Origin: Pustulibacterium marinum
Lineage (GTDB): Bacteria > Bacteroidota > Bacteroidia > Flavobacteriales > Flavobacteriaceae
Assembly (NCBI RefSeq): GCF_900116665.1
Contig: NZ_FPBK01000001.1
Location: forward strand, 496,001-560,000
Direction: 5' to 3'
Length of the DNA: 64,000 bases
Shown one piece after another: positions 45,757 to 55,545 of this stretch. The first letter of the stretch is position 1. Every line of letters begins with the position of its first letter. The position numbers and the translations under genes are program-made. The notes under the pieces were generated by a model. That model was given only the letters and a program-made list of their open reading frames with translations, made no database searches and had not been told where the DNA came from.

Positions 45757-48278
45757 GGAGTCATTCTATTTCTGTAGAGCGAAGTGTCAATACTGTTCAG
45801 CATCGCTTCTTTATCTAATTCTACTCCTAAAAACTCACAGATTTTATCAATTTCCGGTTTCGGATTCGTCATCATATCTTTATAGTTAATGAAGAGAATT
45901 TCCACGCCGGGTTCGTTATTTTTCCAAAAATCAATGGTTTGTAATTGTTTCTGAAAAGCTTGTAATAAATGAAGCGGCAAAGTATCCGGATCTTTCCCAA
46001 TCATTTTTTGTTGCGAACGTACAATTTCATGAATATCTCTATTCATGAAAATTACTTTGTATCTGAATTGACGATCGATAAATTTCAGTAAAGGCGCTAC
46101 AATTTTCACCGATTTGTTCTGCGCTTCTGACAACCATGAATTATCCTGATGCATGCTCATCACAGGTTTGTATTCAAAATACCCTTTCGGATTTGAAACA
46201 TCAGCTTCACGTTCGCCGTCAATTAAAGCTTCTAAACCACCATTGCTCAACAATTGCATCATCATAGAAGTTCCAGACCTTGGAAGACCGGAAACTACCG
46301 TAATTTGATTTTCTCTATGTTTGAAAGTGGCTTTATCTTCTAGTTTTATTTCACCTATTTGCTCATCGATATTTTCAATTTTCTTTTCAGCTTTATGATA
46401 GGTTTTAGGTTGAAGTTTGGCAGCCGTTTCAAAAGCAATTTTCGCATTGGCTAAATCGCCCATTTTTTCCAAAGCTTCGCCTAGCGTGTAATGTGCTTTC
46501 GGAAAATATTTAATCAATTCAATAGCTGTTAAAGCATGATCAGCGGCTTCTTCATAATCACCTAACTGAATGTAAACCGCTGCAATGGCTTGATGATAGC
46601 GCGCATTGTCTTGTTCAAATTCTAAAGCAGTTTCAAAGTCGTTTTTGGCAAATTCAAATTGTTGAAGTTTCACATGTGCTCTTGCCTTTTGAAAAAATAT
46701 CTCAGGATTTGGTTTCGTTTTAGCAGCTTCCGAAAGTAAGTTGATAGCTTCTAAAAATTTACCCACACCTATTAAAATTTTTGCTTCAGTAACCGTGGTG
46801 TTCAGTTCAAGTTTAGAATCAATTACTCTGATTGTCTTTAAATATTTTTCGGCTTTTTTAAAATCACCTTCTCGTATTGCAATTGTGATCAAATCTAAAT
46901 AGAACGGAATCAAATCAATCTCTTTAGGAGATTTTAAAAGTTCTAACAACACCTCCTTGGCGCTTTCGTAATCTTTTTTACCAAGAAATACCCGAGCTAA
47001 ATTGTGTTTTAAGTCGGTTTCTGTTTTTAAAATTGCCGTTTCTATTTTCTCATCCGGTTTATCAACATATCCTAAATCTATGAGTTGTTGCATGGTTTCT
47101 TGATCGGATAGCGAACTGAATTCAGAAGATTTAGTGTGTTCTCCAAAATCACCTTCAACGGTTTCCCAACTTTCTATGTAGGTTGGCGTTTTTGGATTTT
47201 TGAAAATTTCCAAAGCTGGTTTTCCATCCATATCCTTTCCGATAGGAAGATCGAATAGGTGCAGTAATGTAGGAGTAATGTCGATAAGACTCAATCCAAA
47301 TACTTTTTCTTGCTGCTTGATGTCTGGTCCGGCTGCTACAAAGATTCCGAATTTCCGATGCTCCAGTGAAGGTGCAGCTTGGTATTTCGGCATTTTTAGA
47401 ATTCGTTTGTTACCCGATTCATACCCATGATCTGACATTATAATAATATTGGTGTCGTCACCGGCTAGTTCCATAAGTCTGGCAAGCATCATATCTTGAA
47501 ACTTGTAAGCACCATGAATCATGTCTTTGTAAATATCATATTGCTTTTGCGGAACTGCATTAAGTTTTGGTGGAAAGAACTTCATAAAAGCGTGGCAAAA
47601 ATGATCTATCAAATCATAATACACCGCCATAAAATCCCATTCAGTAGTGCGCATCAGTTGTGTGGCTGCTGCATGCACTGAAATATTTTCAGCTAGTATT
47701 TTAGAAAAACTAACCAATCCCTTGTCTTTTTCCTGATCTATTTCAGCCGCTTTCGGTGCAAAAGTAAGAATGTGTTCATCATTAATTTCAAAAGGAAATA
47801 CCTTTAAGTCTTTAATAGCTTCTAACAATTCTTCCGGATGTGTAGTTTCTGGTTTAAAAGGAATAATTTTCCGAGGGTCAGAAGTTACTTTTTGAAATGC
47901 ATCAGAAACAATATGCCCGTTAATAGGTTCTGCCGGAAAGCTTGGCCACCAACCGACTAAGTTACTTCGGTAACCTTCGTGATGTAAAATATTCCAAATA
48001 GTCCTTACTTTTCTATTTTGTGTAGTTACAGGTCTAATTCCTTTGCGATCGGGAGCTACTTCTATAAAACCAAGAATTCCATGTTTGTCTGGTGTTTTAC
48101 CAGTTGCAACACTGGTCCAAAGCATTGGAGAATAAGGTGGATTCATAGTGCTCATATTACCATAAACACCTTTGGTGATCAGTTTTTTGAGAGCAGGAAG
48201 TTCATTTTGTGCTAACATGGGACCAATGATTTTCCAGTCGGCAGCATCCCAGCCTATCAGTAGGGTTTTCTTTTTCAT
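45753..48278 (-). CDS. Phosphodiesterase/alkaline phosphatase-like domain + TPR + sulfotransferase fusion
   Basis: The 841-residue protein has three parts. Residues about 1-390 are an alkaline-phosphatase-superfamily phosphodiesterase (GWDAADW metal Asp, SPMLWTSVATG nucleophile, DLIDHFCHA and MSDHGY metal ligands). Residues about 420-640 are TPR repeats (YHQAIAAVYIQLGDYEEAADHALTAI, AHYTLGEALEKMGDLANAKIAFETA). The end is a sulfotransferase (GLPRSGTS P-loop, residues 664-671, with NPKGYFEYKP). It may remove or transfer phosphate/sulfate groups on glycans or lipids; the order of action is not inferable. It overlaps the tail of the HDAC gene and a small upstream gene. Confidence 0.85.
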   Translation of the reverse strand: MKKKTLLIGWDAADWKIIGPMLAQNELPALKKLITKGVYGNMSTMNPPYSPMLWTSVATGKTPDKHGILGFIEVAPDRKGIRPVTTQNRKVRTIWNILHHEGYRSNLVGWWPSFPAEPINGHIVSDAFQKVTSDPRKIIPFKPETTHPEELLEAIKDLKVFPFEINDEHILTFAPKAAEIDQEKDKGLVSFSKILAENISVHAAATQLMRTTEWDFMAVYYDLIDHFCHAFMKFFPPKLNAVPQKQYDIYKDMIHGAYKFQDMMLARLMELAGDDTNIIIMSDHGYESGNKRILKMPKYQAAPSLEHRKFGIFVAAGPDIKQQEKVFGLSLIDITPTLLHLFDLPIGKDMDGKPALEIFKNPKTPTYIESWETVEGDFGEHTKSSEFSSLSDQETMQQLIDLGYVDKPDEKIETAILKTETDLKHNLARVFLGKKDYESAKEVLLELLKSPKEIDLIPFYLDLITIAIREGDFKKAEKYLKTIRVIDSKLELNTTVTEAKILIGVGKFLEAINLLSEAAKTKPNPEIFFQKARAHVKLQQFEFAKNDFETALEFEQDNARYHQAIAAVYIQLGDYEEAADHALTAIELIKYFPKAHYTLGEALEKMGDLANAKIAFETAAKLQPKTYHKAEKKIENIDEQIGEIKLEDKATFKHRENQITVVSGLPRSGTSMMMQLLSNGGLEALIDGEREADVSNPKGYFEYKPVMSMHQDNSWLSEAQNKSVKIVAPLLKFIDRQFRYKVIFMNRDIHEIVRSQQKMIGKDPDTLPLHLLQAFQKQLQTIDFWKNNEPGVEILFINYKDMMTNPKPEIDKICEFLGVELDKEAMLNSIDTSLYRNRMTP

Positions 48279-48418
48279 GTATCTTTATTCGTCTGTTCTT
48301 CTTTTTTAGCTTTTTTCCATTCTCTTACGCCAATATCTCCCAAAGCTAGTAAGCCCAAAGGACCTTTTCTTGTTAGCTTTTCATTAAGAACATTCTTGTT
48401 TTTATCATAAAAAGTCAT
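48275..48418 (-). CDS. 47-residue small protein preceding the sulfotransferase fusion
   Basis: An uninterrupted 47-codon frame begins at an ATG (48418) and ends in a TGA that overlaps the ATG of the fusion gene as ATGA, a pattern typical of translational coupling. The product is basic with a short hydrophobic Gly/Leu segment GPLGLLALGDIGVREW in the middle and a charged tail KKAKKEEQTNKDT. I recognise no family. Codon use looks like that of neighbouring genes. The position suggests it is made with the 841-residue enzyme. Confidence 0.6.
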   Translation of the reverse strand: MTFYDKNKNVLNEKLTRKGPLGLLALGDIGVREWKKAKKEEQTNKDT

Positions 48419-48501
48419 AATACTTTTTCTTCCAGTAGGTTAATGTGGTAAATTTAAATATTACAATATTGAATAAAGAAAATTAATAAAAAAACATTGC
48501 T

Positions 48502-49338
48502 ATGGAAAACAACGACTCTCATAAAATTTCAAAAAAACTTTTAAGATATGGTGCAGTCACGGCTGCTTTAGCTGGCGTAACTGAAGCTAGTGGACAAATA
48601 ATGTATACAGATGTTGATCCTGATGAAGGTGGAGCTGGAGTTCTGTATAATTTGGATATGGATAACGACAATAATTCAGATTTTCAACTACGTCATCTTG
48701 ATGTCAGTTTTTCTGGTGGAACATTAAACTCTGTAGTTGTAGGTCCTGCAGCTGATTCCATGTCAAATTTTAGTAATAGTATTTTGGCAAGCTCTAACGA
48801 AGGATTTGTTTATCCGTTAGTTCTGAACGGAGGCGACCCTATAAGTTCTGGTGTAAGTGGTTGGAATAATGAAGAATTGCAATATTTGAATGGCGAAAGC
48901 TGTTCTGTAGGAAATTGGTGTGATGAAACTGATAAATATTTAGGATTACGTTTTAAGATAGGAACCGATGTCTATTATGGATGGGCAAGACTTGATGTGG
49001 CTACGAACGGAGAGTCATGGGTAATTAAGGACTACGCATACAATACACAACCGGGTGAACCTTTAGATGCTGGAGAAACAGATCCAACTATGGGTACAGA
49101 AGACTTGCTAGCATCTACTGTAAAGGTTGTGACCGATAATAAATTTATAGAGCTTTACAATTTACCTTCAAAATCAGCTTATAAGCTTTATGCGATTTCT
49201 GGTAAAGAGGTAATGATGGGGCAAACCAGTGAAGAAAATTTTGTGATACCGGCAAATGGTTTATCAAATGGGGTGTATATAGTACAAATATTAGACGAAA
49301 ATACTGGAGATTTGATGCGTAAGAAAATTATTTTATAG
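48502..49338 (+). CDS. Secreted protein with T9SS C-terminal sorting domain (copy 1)
   Basis: A 278-residue protein with an unusual basic N-terminus (SHKISKKLLRYG), a hydrophobic VTAALAGVTEASGQ signal and the opening YTDVDPDEGGAGVLYNLDMDND. The body is beta-rich with GWARL and WVIKDYAYNTQPG. The C-terminal 70 residues (KFIELYNLPSKSAYKLYAISGKEV, NGLSNGVYIVQI, RKKIIL) are a type A T9SS sorting domain for secretion across the outer membrane. About 50% similar by eye to the next gene. Role unknown. Confidence 0.82.
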   Translation: MENNDSHKISKKLLRYGAVTAALAGVTEASGQIMYTDVDPDEGGAGVLYNLDMDNDNNSDFQLRHLDVSFSGGTLNSVVVGPAADSMSNFSNSILASSNEGFVYPLVLNGGDPISSGVSGWNNEELQYLNGESCSVGNWCDETDKYLGLRFKIGTDVYYGWARLDVATNGESWVIKDYAYNTQPGEPLDAGETDPTMGTEDLLASTVKVVTDNKFIELYNLPSKSAYKLYAISGKEVMMGQTSEENFVIPANGLSNGVYIVQILDENTGDLMRKKIIL

Positions 49339-49363
49339 TTAAAATATTACATATTTTTTAATT

Positions 49364-49409
49364 AAAGACAGTGGTTTTGTATTTTTTATACGATAAAGCT
49401 GTCTTTTTT
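49364..49409 (+). terminator. Terminator after T9SS cargo copy 1
   Basis: AAAGACAG and CTGTCTTT stem, with TGTAT/ATACG bases within the loop able to extend pairing, then a run of T. The rest of 49410-49609 shows no obvious feature. Confidence 0.65.
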
Positions 49410-49609
49410 GTATTTCACGCTAAATTTTGGTAAAAATACAAGGCTAATACAAAATAAATAGATAATTTATTGTGTGTTTAAGAGCAGATGATGATATTTG
49501 TTTTTATAACGTTTAGATTAAAAACGTTCCCCACAAATCATTCCTTCCCCTATTGAACCCAAGCATGAGTTGATGGCAAATAATTGCTTAACTATAATAA
49601 ATTTTGGCT

Positions 49610-50449
49610 ATGAAGGAAAAAACTACCTCAAAAATTTCTCAGAGGTTGATGCGCTATGGAGCATTAACTACTGTGATCGCCGGAGCTTCAGAAGCGTCTG
49701 GTCAAATTATTTACACAGATGTTGATCCTGATGAAGGAGGCTCTGGTGTAGTGTACAATCTTGACTTAGATAACAATCTAAATAGAGATTTCGTCATAAG
49801 ACATTTTAACCAACCGAGTGCGGAAGGAAACCTAGATTTTTTGGTTGTAGGACCTACTATAAACGCTCAGGGAATGGTCAACAACAGTATTTTAGCATTT
49901 TCATCTGATGGTTTTGCATATCCATTTGCCTTAAATGAAGGTGAAGTGATTAGTGCTGGGAAAGCTGGCTGGAACAACGAGCTTATGCAAAGTATGAACG
50001 AGAAAAGCTGTTTGTACGAGAACGATAATTGGTGTGATGTAGATGATAAATATCTAGGTCTGCGTTTTAAAATTGATGGTTCTTATCATTATGGTTGGGC
50101 TCGTTTAAGGGTTGGAGACAGTGGTTCGGATTGGTTGATAAAAGATTATGCATACAATACAAATGCAGATGCTCCGATTGATGCAGGGGAAACAAGCCCA
50201 ATGAGTTTGGCTGATGTTTTTAAATCGTCAGTGCAGGTGATTTCTAAAAATAGAAATATTTCTATCTTAAATTTACAGGGTGATGCTTCATTCAAACTGT
50301 ACGCAATGACTGGACAATCTGTTATTCAAGGAGCTATTTCGCAAAGTAGTTACACAATCAATGCGGGGAATCTTAGTAGTGGTATGTATGTTGTTGAATT
50401 GAAGGATATGGCTTCTGGAGCTAATGTGAGAAGAAAAGTGATGTTGTAA
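49610..50449 (+). CDS. Secreted protein with T9SS C-terminal sorting domain (copy 2)
   Basis: The 279-residue paralogue of the preceding gene, with the same basic plus hydrophobic N-terminus (SKISQRLMRYGALTTVIAGASEASGQ), the YTDVDPDEGGSGV opening, WCDVDDKYLGLRFKI and YHYGWARLRVG core and the type A T9SS domain (FKLYAMTGQSVI, SGMYVVELKD, RRKVML). The ATG at 49610 is preferred to a TTG at 49604. Most variation between copies is in the segment at residues 60-130. Likely a recent tandem duplication; ligand or function unknown. Confidence 0.82.
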   Translation: MKEKTTSKISQRLMRYGALTTVIAGASEASGQIIYTDVDPDEGGSGVVYNLDLDNNLNRDFVIRHFNQPSAEGNLDFLVVGPTINAQGMVNNSILAFSSDGFAYPFALNEGEVISAGKAGWNNELMQSMNEKSCLYENDNWCDVDDKYLGLRFKIDGSYHYGWARLRVGDSGSDWLIKDYAYNTNADAPIDAGETSPMSLADVFKSSVQVISKNRNISILNLQGDASFKLYAMTGQSVIQGAISQSSYTINAGNLSSGMYVVELKDMASGANVRRKVML

Positions 50450-50475
50450 TAAATGATCTTATAAAATCATAAAAT

Positions 50476-50505
50476 AAAAGCGAACCAATTTTGGTTCGCT
50501 TTTTT
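50476..50505. terminator. Bidirectional terminator between T9SS cargo copy 2 and dnaE
   Basis: AAAAGCGAACCAA and its complement form a 13-pair stem, between the two convergent stop codons. Confidence 0.9.
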
Positions 50506-50507
50506 AT

Positions 50508-53500
50508 TTAATTCAATTTGTAAACAATTTCTTGTTCTGATAAGGTTTGAAGAAATTCTGGCGTAATACTCACTTTCCGTTTTCTACTTGGCATTTTTAG
50601 CTGTAACTGTTCGTCTGGTTTGTGAATCACAAAACTTACTTGATCATCTCCAGGGAAACTTCTAAATAAATCACTAATATTTTGAATGGTGTTTTCCTGT
50701 ATTTCCGAAATGTTTAAATGAATGGCAATTTTCTTCGCCATTTCTTCCATCACATCTTGCAATTGCTGAATGCTGTTGATTTGAACTCTTGGATCGCCAC
50801 GCATTCCGGTGTCTTTTCGTATCCAGCCTTCACGCACAAAAACCTTCAGGTATACAAATTCGTTCATTCGCATGTATTGCCTAAAGTTGAGGTAGTCTTC
50901 GTTGAAGAGTTTAAATTCATACGAATCGGTGTAATCTTCTACGGTGAACGTTCCCCAGCCTTTTCCATTTTTGGTTTCTCTATGCTGAAAATCCGTCATA
51001 ACGCCGGCAATGGTCAATTCTCGGTTAACCACCTGAAGCAAATCTTTCATATCTCCCACTGTATTCTTGCAGAAATGTTCAATGGTAAGTTTGAAATCAT
51101 CCAGTGGATGGCCTGAAATATAAATACCAACCACTTCTTTTTCTCTTCGAAGTTTTTCCATGGTTCCCCAAGTTTCACAAGGAGGAATCACAGGTTCCGG
51201 AATCTGCACATCACTGGCTTCACCAAACAAACTTACCTGAGAAGAGTTTTCGTTTTCTTGATATTTTGCACCGTATTTTACTGCTTTTTCCAGGAATGTA
51301 ATTCCATCACCTTCGTCGTGGAAATACTGCGCTCGGTGGGTGTCTTTAAACGAATCAAATCCTCCAGCTAAGGCTAAATTTTCAAAAGCTTTTTTATTGG
51401 CAGCTCTTAAATCGATACGTTTGGCCATATCGAAAATTGATTTGTAGCGACCATCTTTTCTATGTTCTACAATGGTTTCTACTGCACCTTTACCAACACC
51501 TTTCACCGCACCCATTCCAAAACGAACAGCACCTTCATCGTTTACAGTAAATTTATAGAACGATTCATTCACATCCGGGCCTAAAACTTCTAGTCCCATA
51601 CGTTTACATTCTTCCATAAAGAAAGTAACCTGCTTAATATCGTTCATGTTGTTCGATAGTACCGCAGCCATATATTCCGCAGGATAATGTGCTTTTAAAT
51701 AAGCCGTTTGGTAAGCAACCCAGGCATAACAAGTAGAGTGACTTTTGTTGAAGGCATAGGCAGCAAATGCTTCCCAGTCTTTCCAAATTTTCTCTAGTTT
51801 TTCACGGGCATGCCCACGCTCTTCACCACCGTTTAAGAACTGAGGTTTCAGCTTGTCTAGCAGTGCAAAAATCTTTTTACCCATTGCTTTACGAAGCATA
51901 TCGGCATCACCCTTAGAGAAACCTGCTAACTTTTGCGAAAGCAGCATCACCTGCTCTTGGTAAACGGTAATTCCGTAGGTTTCCTGTAAATATTCTTCAC
52001 AGTCATCTAAATCGTAAACAATAGGTTCTTCTCCGTGTTTACGTTTAATAAAGCTAGGAATGTATTCCAAAGGTCCCGGACGATACAAGGCGTTCATCGC
52101 AATCAAATCGGCAAAAACCGTTGGTTTTAATTCACGCATGTATTTCTGCATCCCGGGCGATTCGTATTGGAAAACCCCAACCGTTTCTCCTCGCTGGAAT
52201 AACTCGTATGTTTTAACATCGTCTAGCGGAAAACTATCTGGATCTAGATCAATATCGTGTTTGTGTTTAACAAGTTTTACCGTGTCTTTGATCAGGGTCA
52301 ATGTTTTTAACCCCAAAAAGTCCATTTTTAGTAATCCAGCATTTTCTACAACCGAGTTGTCAAACTGCGTAACATATAAATCAGAATCTTTGGCAATGGA
52401 AACCGGAACGAACTTGGTAATATCATCCGGCGTAATAATTACACCACAGGCGTGAATACCAGTATTACGAACCGAACCTTCTAAAATTCTAGCTTGATTT
52501 ACCGTTAAAGCTTCTAGGTTATCTCCTTCGGAAATGTTCTTCAGTTCGTTGACCAATTCAATTTCTTCCGACCGCAATTTTGCTTTCAAACCGGCATCAT
52601 CCAAAGAGAAGATTTTGCCCAGTTTCATATTCGGAATCAACTTGGCAATTCTATCGGCATCACTCAATGGTAGATCAAGTACACGCGCGGTATCTCGAAT
52701 GGATGATTTCGCAGCCATGGTACCATAAGTAATAATCTGAGCCACCTGATTGGCGCCGTATTTATCAATTACATAGTCCATTACTCGGCTTCGACCTTCA
52801 TCATCAAAATCGATATCAATATCGGGCATACTCACACGATCCGGATTCAAGAAACGCTCAAAAAGTAAGTCGTATGCAATAGGATCTAAATTGGTAATTC
52901 CTAAACAATAGGCCACCGCAGAACCTGCTGCCGAACCACGACCCGGGCCCACCGAAACGCCCATTTCGCGAGCAGCGGCAATAAAGTCTTGTACAATTAA
53001 GAAGTATCCCGGATATCCTGTGTTGGCAATTACATCGAGCTCAAAGTCAAGTCGTTCTCTGATATCGTCGGTTATTTCTTCGTAACGGCGATTGGCTCCT
53101 TCATACGTAAGGTGGCGAAGAAATTTGTTTTCACCACGTTTACCTCCGTCTTCATCATCTTCGGCGACTTGAAATTGTTCCGGAATATCAAACTTAGGCA
53201 AGAGTACATCGCGCGCTAAAATGAAAGGTTCTACCTTATCTACAATTTCCTGAATGTTAGAAATAGCTTCTGGAAGATCTTTAAAGAGTTCTTTCATTTC
53301 GTCAGAACTCTTAAAATAATATTCGCTGTTGGGTAAACCATATCGGTAACCGCGACCGCGACCAATAGGGGTATCTTTCTTTTCGCCGTCTTTTACACAC
53401 AATAAAATGTCGTGTGCATTGGCGTCTTCTTTATTTATATAATAGGTGTTGTTGGTAGCCACCAACTTTACCTCATGTTTTCTGGCAAATTGAACCAATA

Positions 53501-54893
53501 CATCGTTCACGCGATTTTCATCTTCCTGATCGTGACGCATTAATTCAATATACAAATCCTCGCCAAAATGTTCTTTCCACCATAATAAAGCTTCTTCAGC
53601 TTGGTTTTCACCAACATTCAACACTTTACTTGGAACTTCACCATACAAGTTTCCGGTAAGCACAATCAGATCTTCTTTATGTTCTAGAATGGTAGACCTA
53701 CTTACACGTGGTACGTAATAGAAACCTTCGGTATAACCTACCGAAGAAATTTTGGCTAAGTTGTGGTATCCTTTTTTATTCTTTGCTAATAAAACAACTT
53801 GATAACCGTTGTCTTTTCTAGATTTATCAGTATGATCTTCACAAACGTTGAGCGTACAACCCACGATAGGTTTCATAGGAACCTGATCGGTATAGGTTTC
53901 GCCGTTTTCAGTTGCTTCTGCAATTTTTGCTTTGACACCTTTGTTGAAATTATCTACTTCCCGTACAAAGTGAAAAGCTCCCATCATATTCCCAACATCG
54001 GTCATAGCTACGGCAGGCATTTTGCGTTGGGCTGCAGCTTTTACCAAATCAGGAATGCTGGAAGTTGCTTGAAGAATGGAAAACTGTGTATGATTGTGCA
54101 AATGGGCAAAATCTAACTCAGCAAGTTCTTCTATATTTTGTTTGATTTCTTCATGCGAAAGTCCGTCATCAGCCTGTGCTTTTAAAGCTTCGCGAATCTT
54201 TTTCGATTCAGCTTTTAGGTTGATGTGGTTCAAACCGATTAACTGAATCGGTTGCGGATTTTCTTTTGAGAAACGCTGAAAGTAATCCGGAGCAACATCT
54301 AATTGTTCTTCGGTAAAACCTTCTCCAATTCTAATCAATTCAAAGAAACAACGCGTAGTTGCTTCTACATCGGCTGTGGCGTTGTGCGCTTCAGAAAAGC
54401 CAACACCAAACAAATATTCATGTAATTCTGTTAAGGTGGGAAGTTTGAATTTACCGCCACGTCCTCCTGGAATTTTACAAAGTTGGGCGGTGGTTTCGGT
54501 ACAGGTGTCTAAAACGGGGAGCTCAACCATGTCTGAGTTGATGCCCATTCGGTGAAATTCGGCTCCCATGATATTGACATCAAACCCTACATTCTGACCA
54601 ACTACAAATTTGGTTTTGGATAGCGCAATGTTGAATTTCTCCAAAACTTCTTCCAAAGAAATACCTTCTTGTTCGGCCAATTCGGTAGAAATTCCGTGAA
54701 TTTTTTCAGCATCATAAGGAATGTTGAATCCGTCCGGTTTTATCAGGTAATCTTGATGTTCAATAAGATTTCCCATCTCGTCATGCAATTGCCAGGCAAT
54801 CTGTATGGCTCTTGGCCAGTTGTCCGAGTCAGTAATCGGGGCGTCCCATCGTTTCGGTAAACCGGTAGTTTCGGTATCAAAAATCAAATACAT
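50508..54893 (-). CDS. dnaE: DNA polymerase III alpha subunit with N-terminal DEDD exonuclease
   Basis: The 1461-residue replicative polymerase carries an N-terminal 3'-5' exonuclease (FDTETTG at residues 5-11 and HNATADVEAT), then the PHP domain (HLHNHTQFSIL), the polymerase palm with PDIDIDFDDEGR (about residues 690-701, catalytic Asp residues), fingers, the helix-hairpin-helix region and an OB domain (LTIAGVMTDFQ). Fusion of proofreading exonuclease to DnaE is usual in Bacteroidota, as I recall. Transcribed alone on the minus strand. Confidence 0.96.
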   Translation of the reverse strand: MYLIFDTETTGLPKRWDAPITDSDNWPRAIQIAWQLHDEMGNLIEHQDYLIKPDGFNIPYDAEKIHGISTELAEQEGISLEEVLEKFNIALSKTKFVVGQNVGFDVNIMGAEFHRMGINSDMVELPVLDTCTETTAQLCKIPGGRGGKFKLPTLTELHEYLFGVGFSEAHNATADVEATTRCFFELIRIGEGFTEEQLDVAPDYFQRFSKENPQPIQLIGLNHINLKAESKKIREALKAQADDGLSHEEIKQNIEELAELDFAHLHNHTQFSILQATSSIPDLVKAAAQRKMPAVAMTDVGNMMGAFHFVREVDNFNKGVKAKIAEATENGETYTDQVPMKPIVGCTLNVCEDHTDKSRKDNGYQVVLLAKNKKGYHNLAKISSVGYTEGFYYVPRVSRSTILEHKEDLIVLTGNLYGEVPSKVLNVGENQAEEALLWWKEHFGEDLYIELMRHDQEDENRVNDVLVQFARKHEVKLVATNNTYYINKEDANAHDILLCVKDGEKKDTPIGRGRGYRYGLPNSEYYFKSSDEMKELFKDLPEAISNIQEIVDKVEPFILARDVLLPKFDIPEQFQVAEDDEDGGKRGENKFLRHLTYEGANRRYEEITDDIRERLDFELDVIANTGYPGYFLIVQDFIAAAREMGVSVGPGRGSAAGSAVAYCLGITNLDPIAYDLLFERFLNPDRVSMPDIDIDFDDEGRSRVMDYVIDKYGANQVAQIITYGTMAAKSSIRDTARVLDLPLSDADRIAKLIPNMKLGKIFSLDDAGLKAKLRSEEIELVNELKNISEGDNLEALTVNQARILEGSVRNTGIHACGVIITPDDITKFVPVSIAKDSDLYVTQFDNSVVENAGLLKMDFLGLKTLTLIKDTVKLVKHKHDIDLDPDSFPLDDVKTYELFQRGETVGVFQYESPGMQKYMRELKPTVFADLIAMNALYRPGPLEYIPSFIKRKHGEEPIVYDLDDCEEYLQETYGITVYQEQVMLLSQKLAGFSKGDADMLRKAMGKKIFALLDKLKPQFLNGGEERGHAREKLEKIWKDWEAFAAYAFNKSHSTCYAWVAYQTAYLKAHYPAEYMAAVLSNNMNDIKQVTFFMEECKRMGLEVLGPDVNESFYKFTVNDEGAVRFGMGAVKGVGKGAVETIVEHRKDGRYKSIFDMAKRIDLRAANKKAFENLALAGGFDSFKDTHRAQYFHDEGDGITFLEKAVKYGAKYQENENSSQVSLFGEASDVQIPEPVIPPCETWGTMEKLRREKEVVGIYISGHPLDDFKLTIEHFCKNTVGDMKDLLQVVNRELTIAGVMTDFQHRETKNGKGWGTFTVEDYTDSYEFKLFNEDYLNFRQYMRMNEFVYLKVFVREGWIRKDTGMRGDPRVQINSIQQLQDVMEEMAKKIAIHLNISEIQENTIQNISDLFRSFPGDDQVSFVIHKPDEQLQLKMPSRKRKVSITPEFLQTLSEQEIVYKLN

Positions 54894-55028
54894 AAGCGTC
54901 CTTCCTCTTTATAAAATATTCTGCATGAATTGGTTAGTGTAGTTAGAAAAACCAATTGTTGAATTTTTAAAAATAGTAAATATTTTAATTGATAGAGAAG
55001 GAGTAAGTGAGGAGTTATTAACGGAAAT

Positions 55029-55058
55029 AAAAAAGCCATCCTTAACAGAATGGCTTTT
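55029..55058 (-). terminator. Rho-independent terminator of the RRM gene
   Basis: AAAAGCCAT and ATGGCTTTT stem with a ten-base loop, 29 bases past the RRM stop on the minus strand. Confidence 0.8.
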
Positions 55059-55086
55059 GCATAGATTTTCTTTAAAAACAGATCTC

Positions 55087-55425
55087 TTAGTATCTGTTTT
55101 TGTTATATCCACCACCGCCACGGTTTCCACCATTACGGTTTCCGCCACCACGGTTATTGTTGTAGTTTCTTCTATCTCCCTGAGGTTTAGGTTTAGATTC
55201 GTTAACCACAATTGTGCGCCCTTCTACTTCGGCACCATTTAATTCTTCGATGGCTTTTTTAGCTTCATCGTCGTTTGGCATTTCTACAAACCCAAAACCT
55301 TTACTTCTACCTGATTCTCTGTCCATAATGATTTTTACAGACGTTACATCGCCATAATCAGCAAATGCTTCCTCAAGATCTGCTTCCACAATACTATATG
55401 GAAGACTTCCTACGAAAATATTCAT
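55087..55425 (-). CDS. RRM RNA-binding protein with Gly/Asn/Arg-rich tail
   Basis: The 112-residue protein has one RNA-recognition motif (RNP2 IFVGSLPY, RNP1 KGFGFVEM, residues about 1-78) and a C-terminal low-complexity tail of Gly, Asn and Arg after residue 85. Bacteria with this layout include many Bacteroidota, where it resembles cold-induced RNA-binding proteins. The tail can favour RNA binding or condensation; that is inference. Stop TAA region is followed by its own terminator. Confidence 0.93.
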   Translation of the reverse strand: MNIFVGSLPYSIVEADLEEAFADYGDVTSVKIIMDRESGRSKGFGFVEMPNDDEAKKAIEELNGAEVEGRTIVVNESKPKPQGDRRNYNNNRGGGNRNGGNRGGGGYNKNRY

Positions 55426-55545
55426 CTAAATAATTATAAAATAACGGGTTCAAAGGTAGTTTATTAGCTCATATAAAAGGTAGTTTTTGAAGATTATTTT
55501 TATATTATTTTTTTTAGCAGAAACGAAGAAAAATATTTTTTATAG

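Noticed and set aside
55090-55165. Gly/Asn-rich DNA at the end of the RRM gene as a tandem repeat element
   Set aside because: It encodes the low-complexity tail of the RRM protein in frame, with no separate repeat identity.
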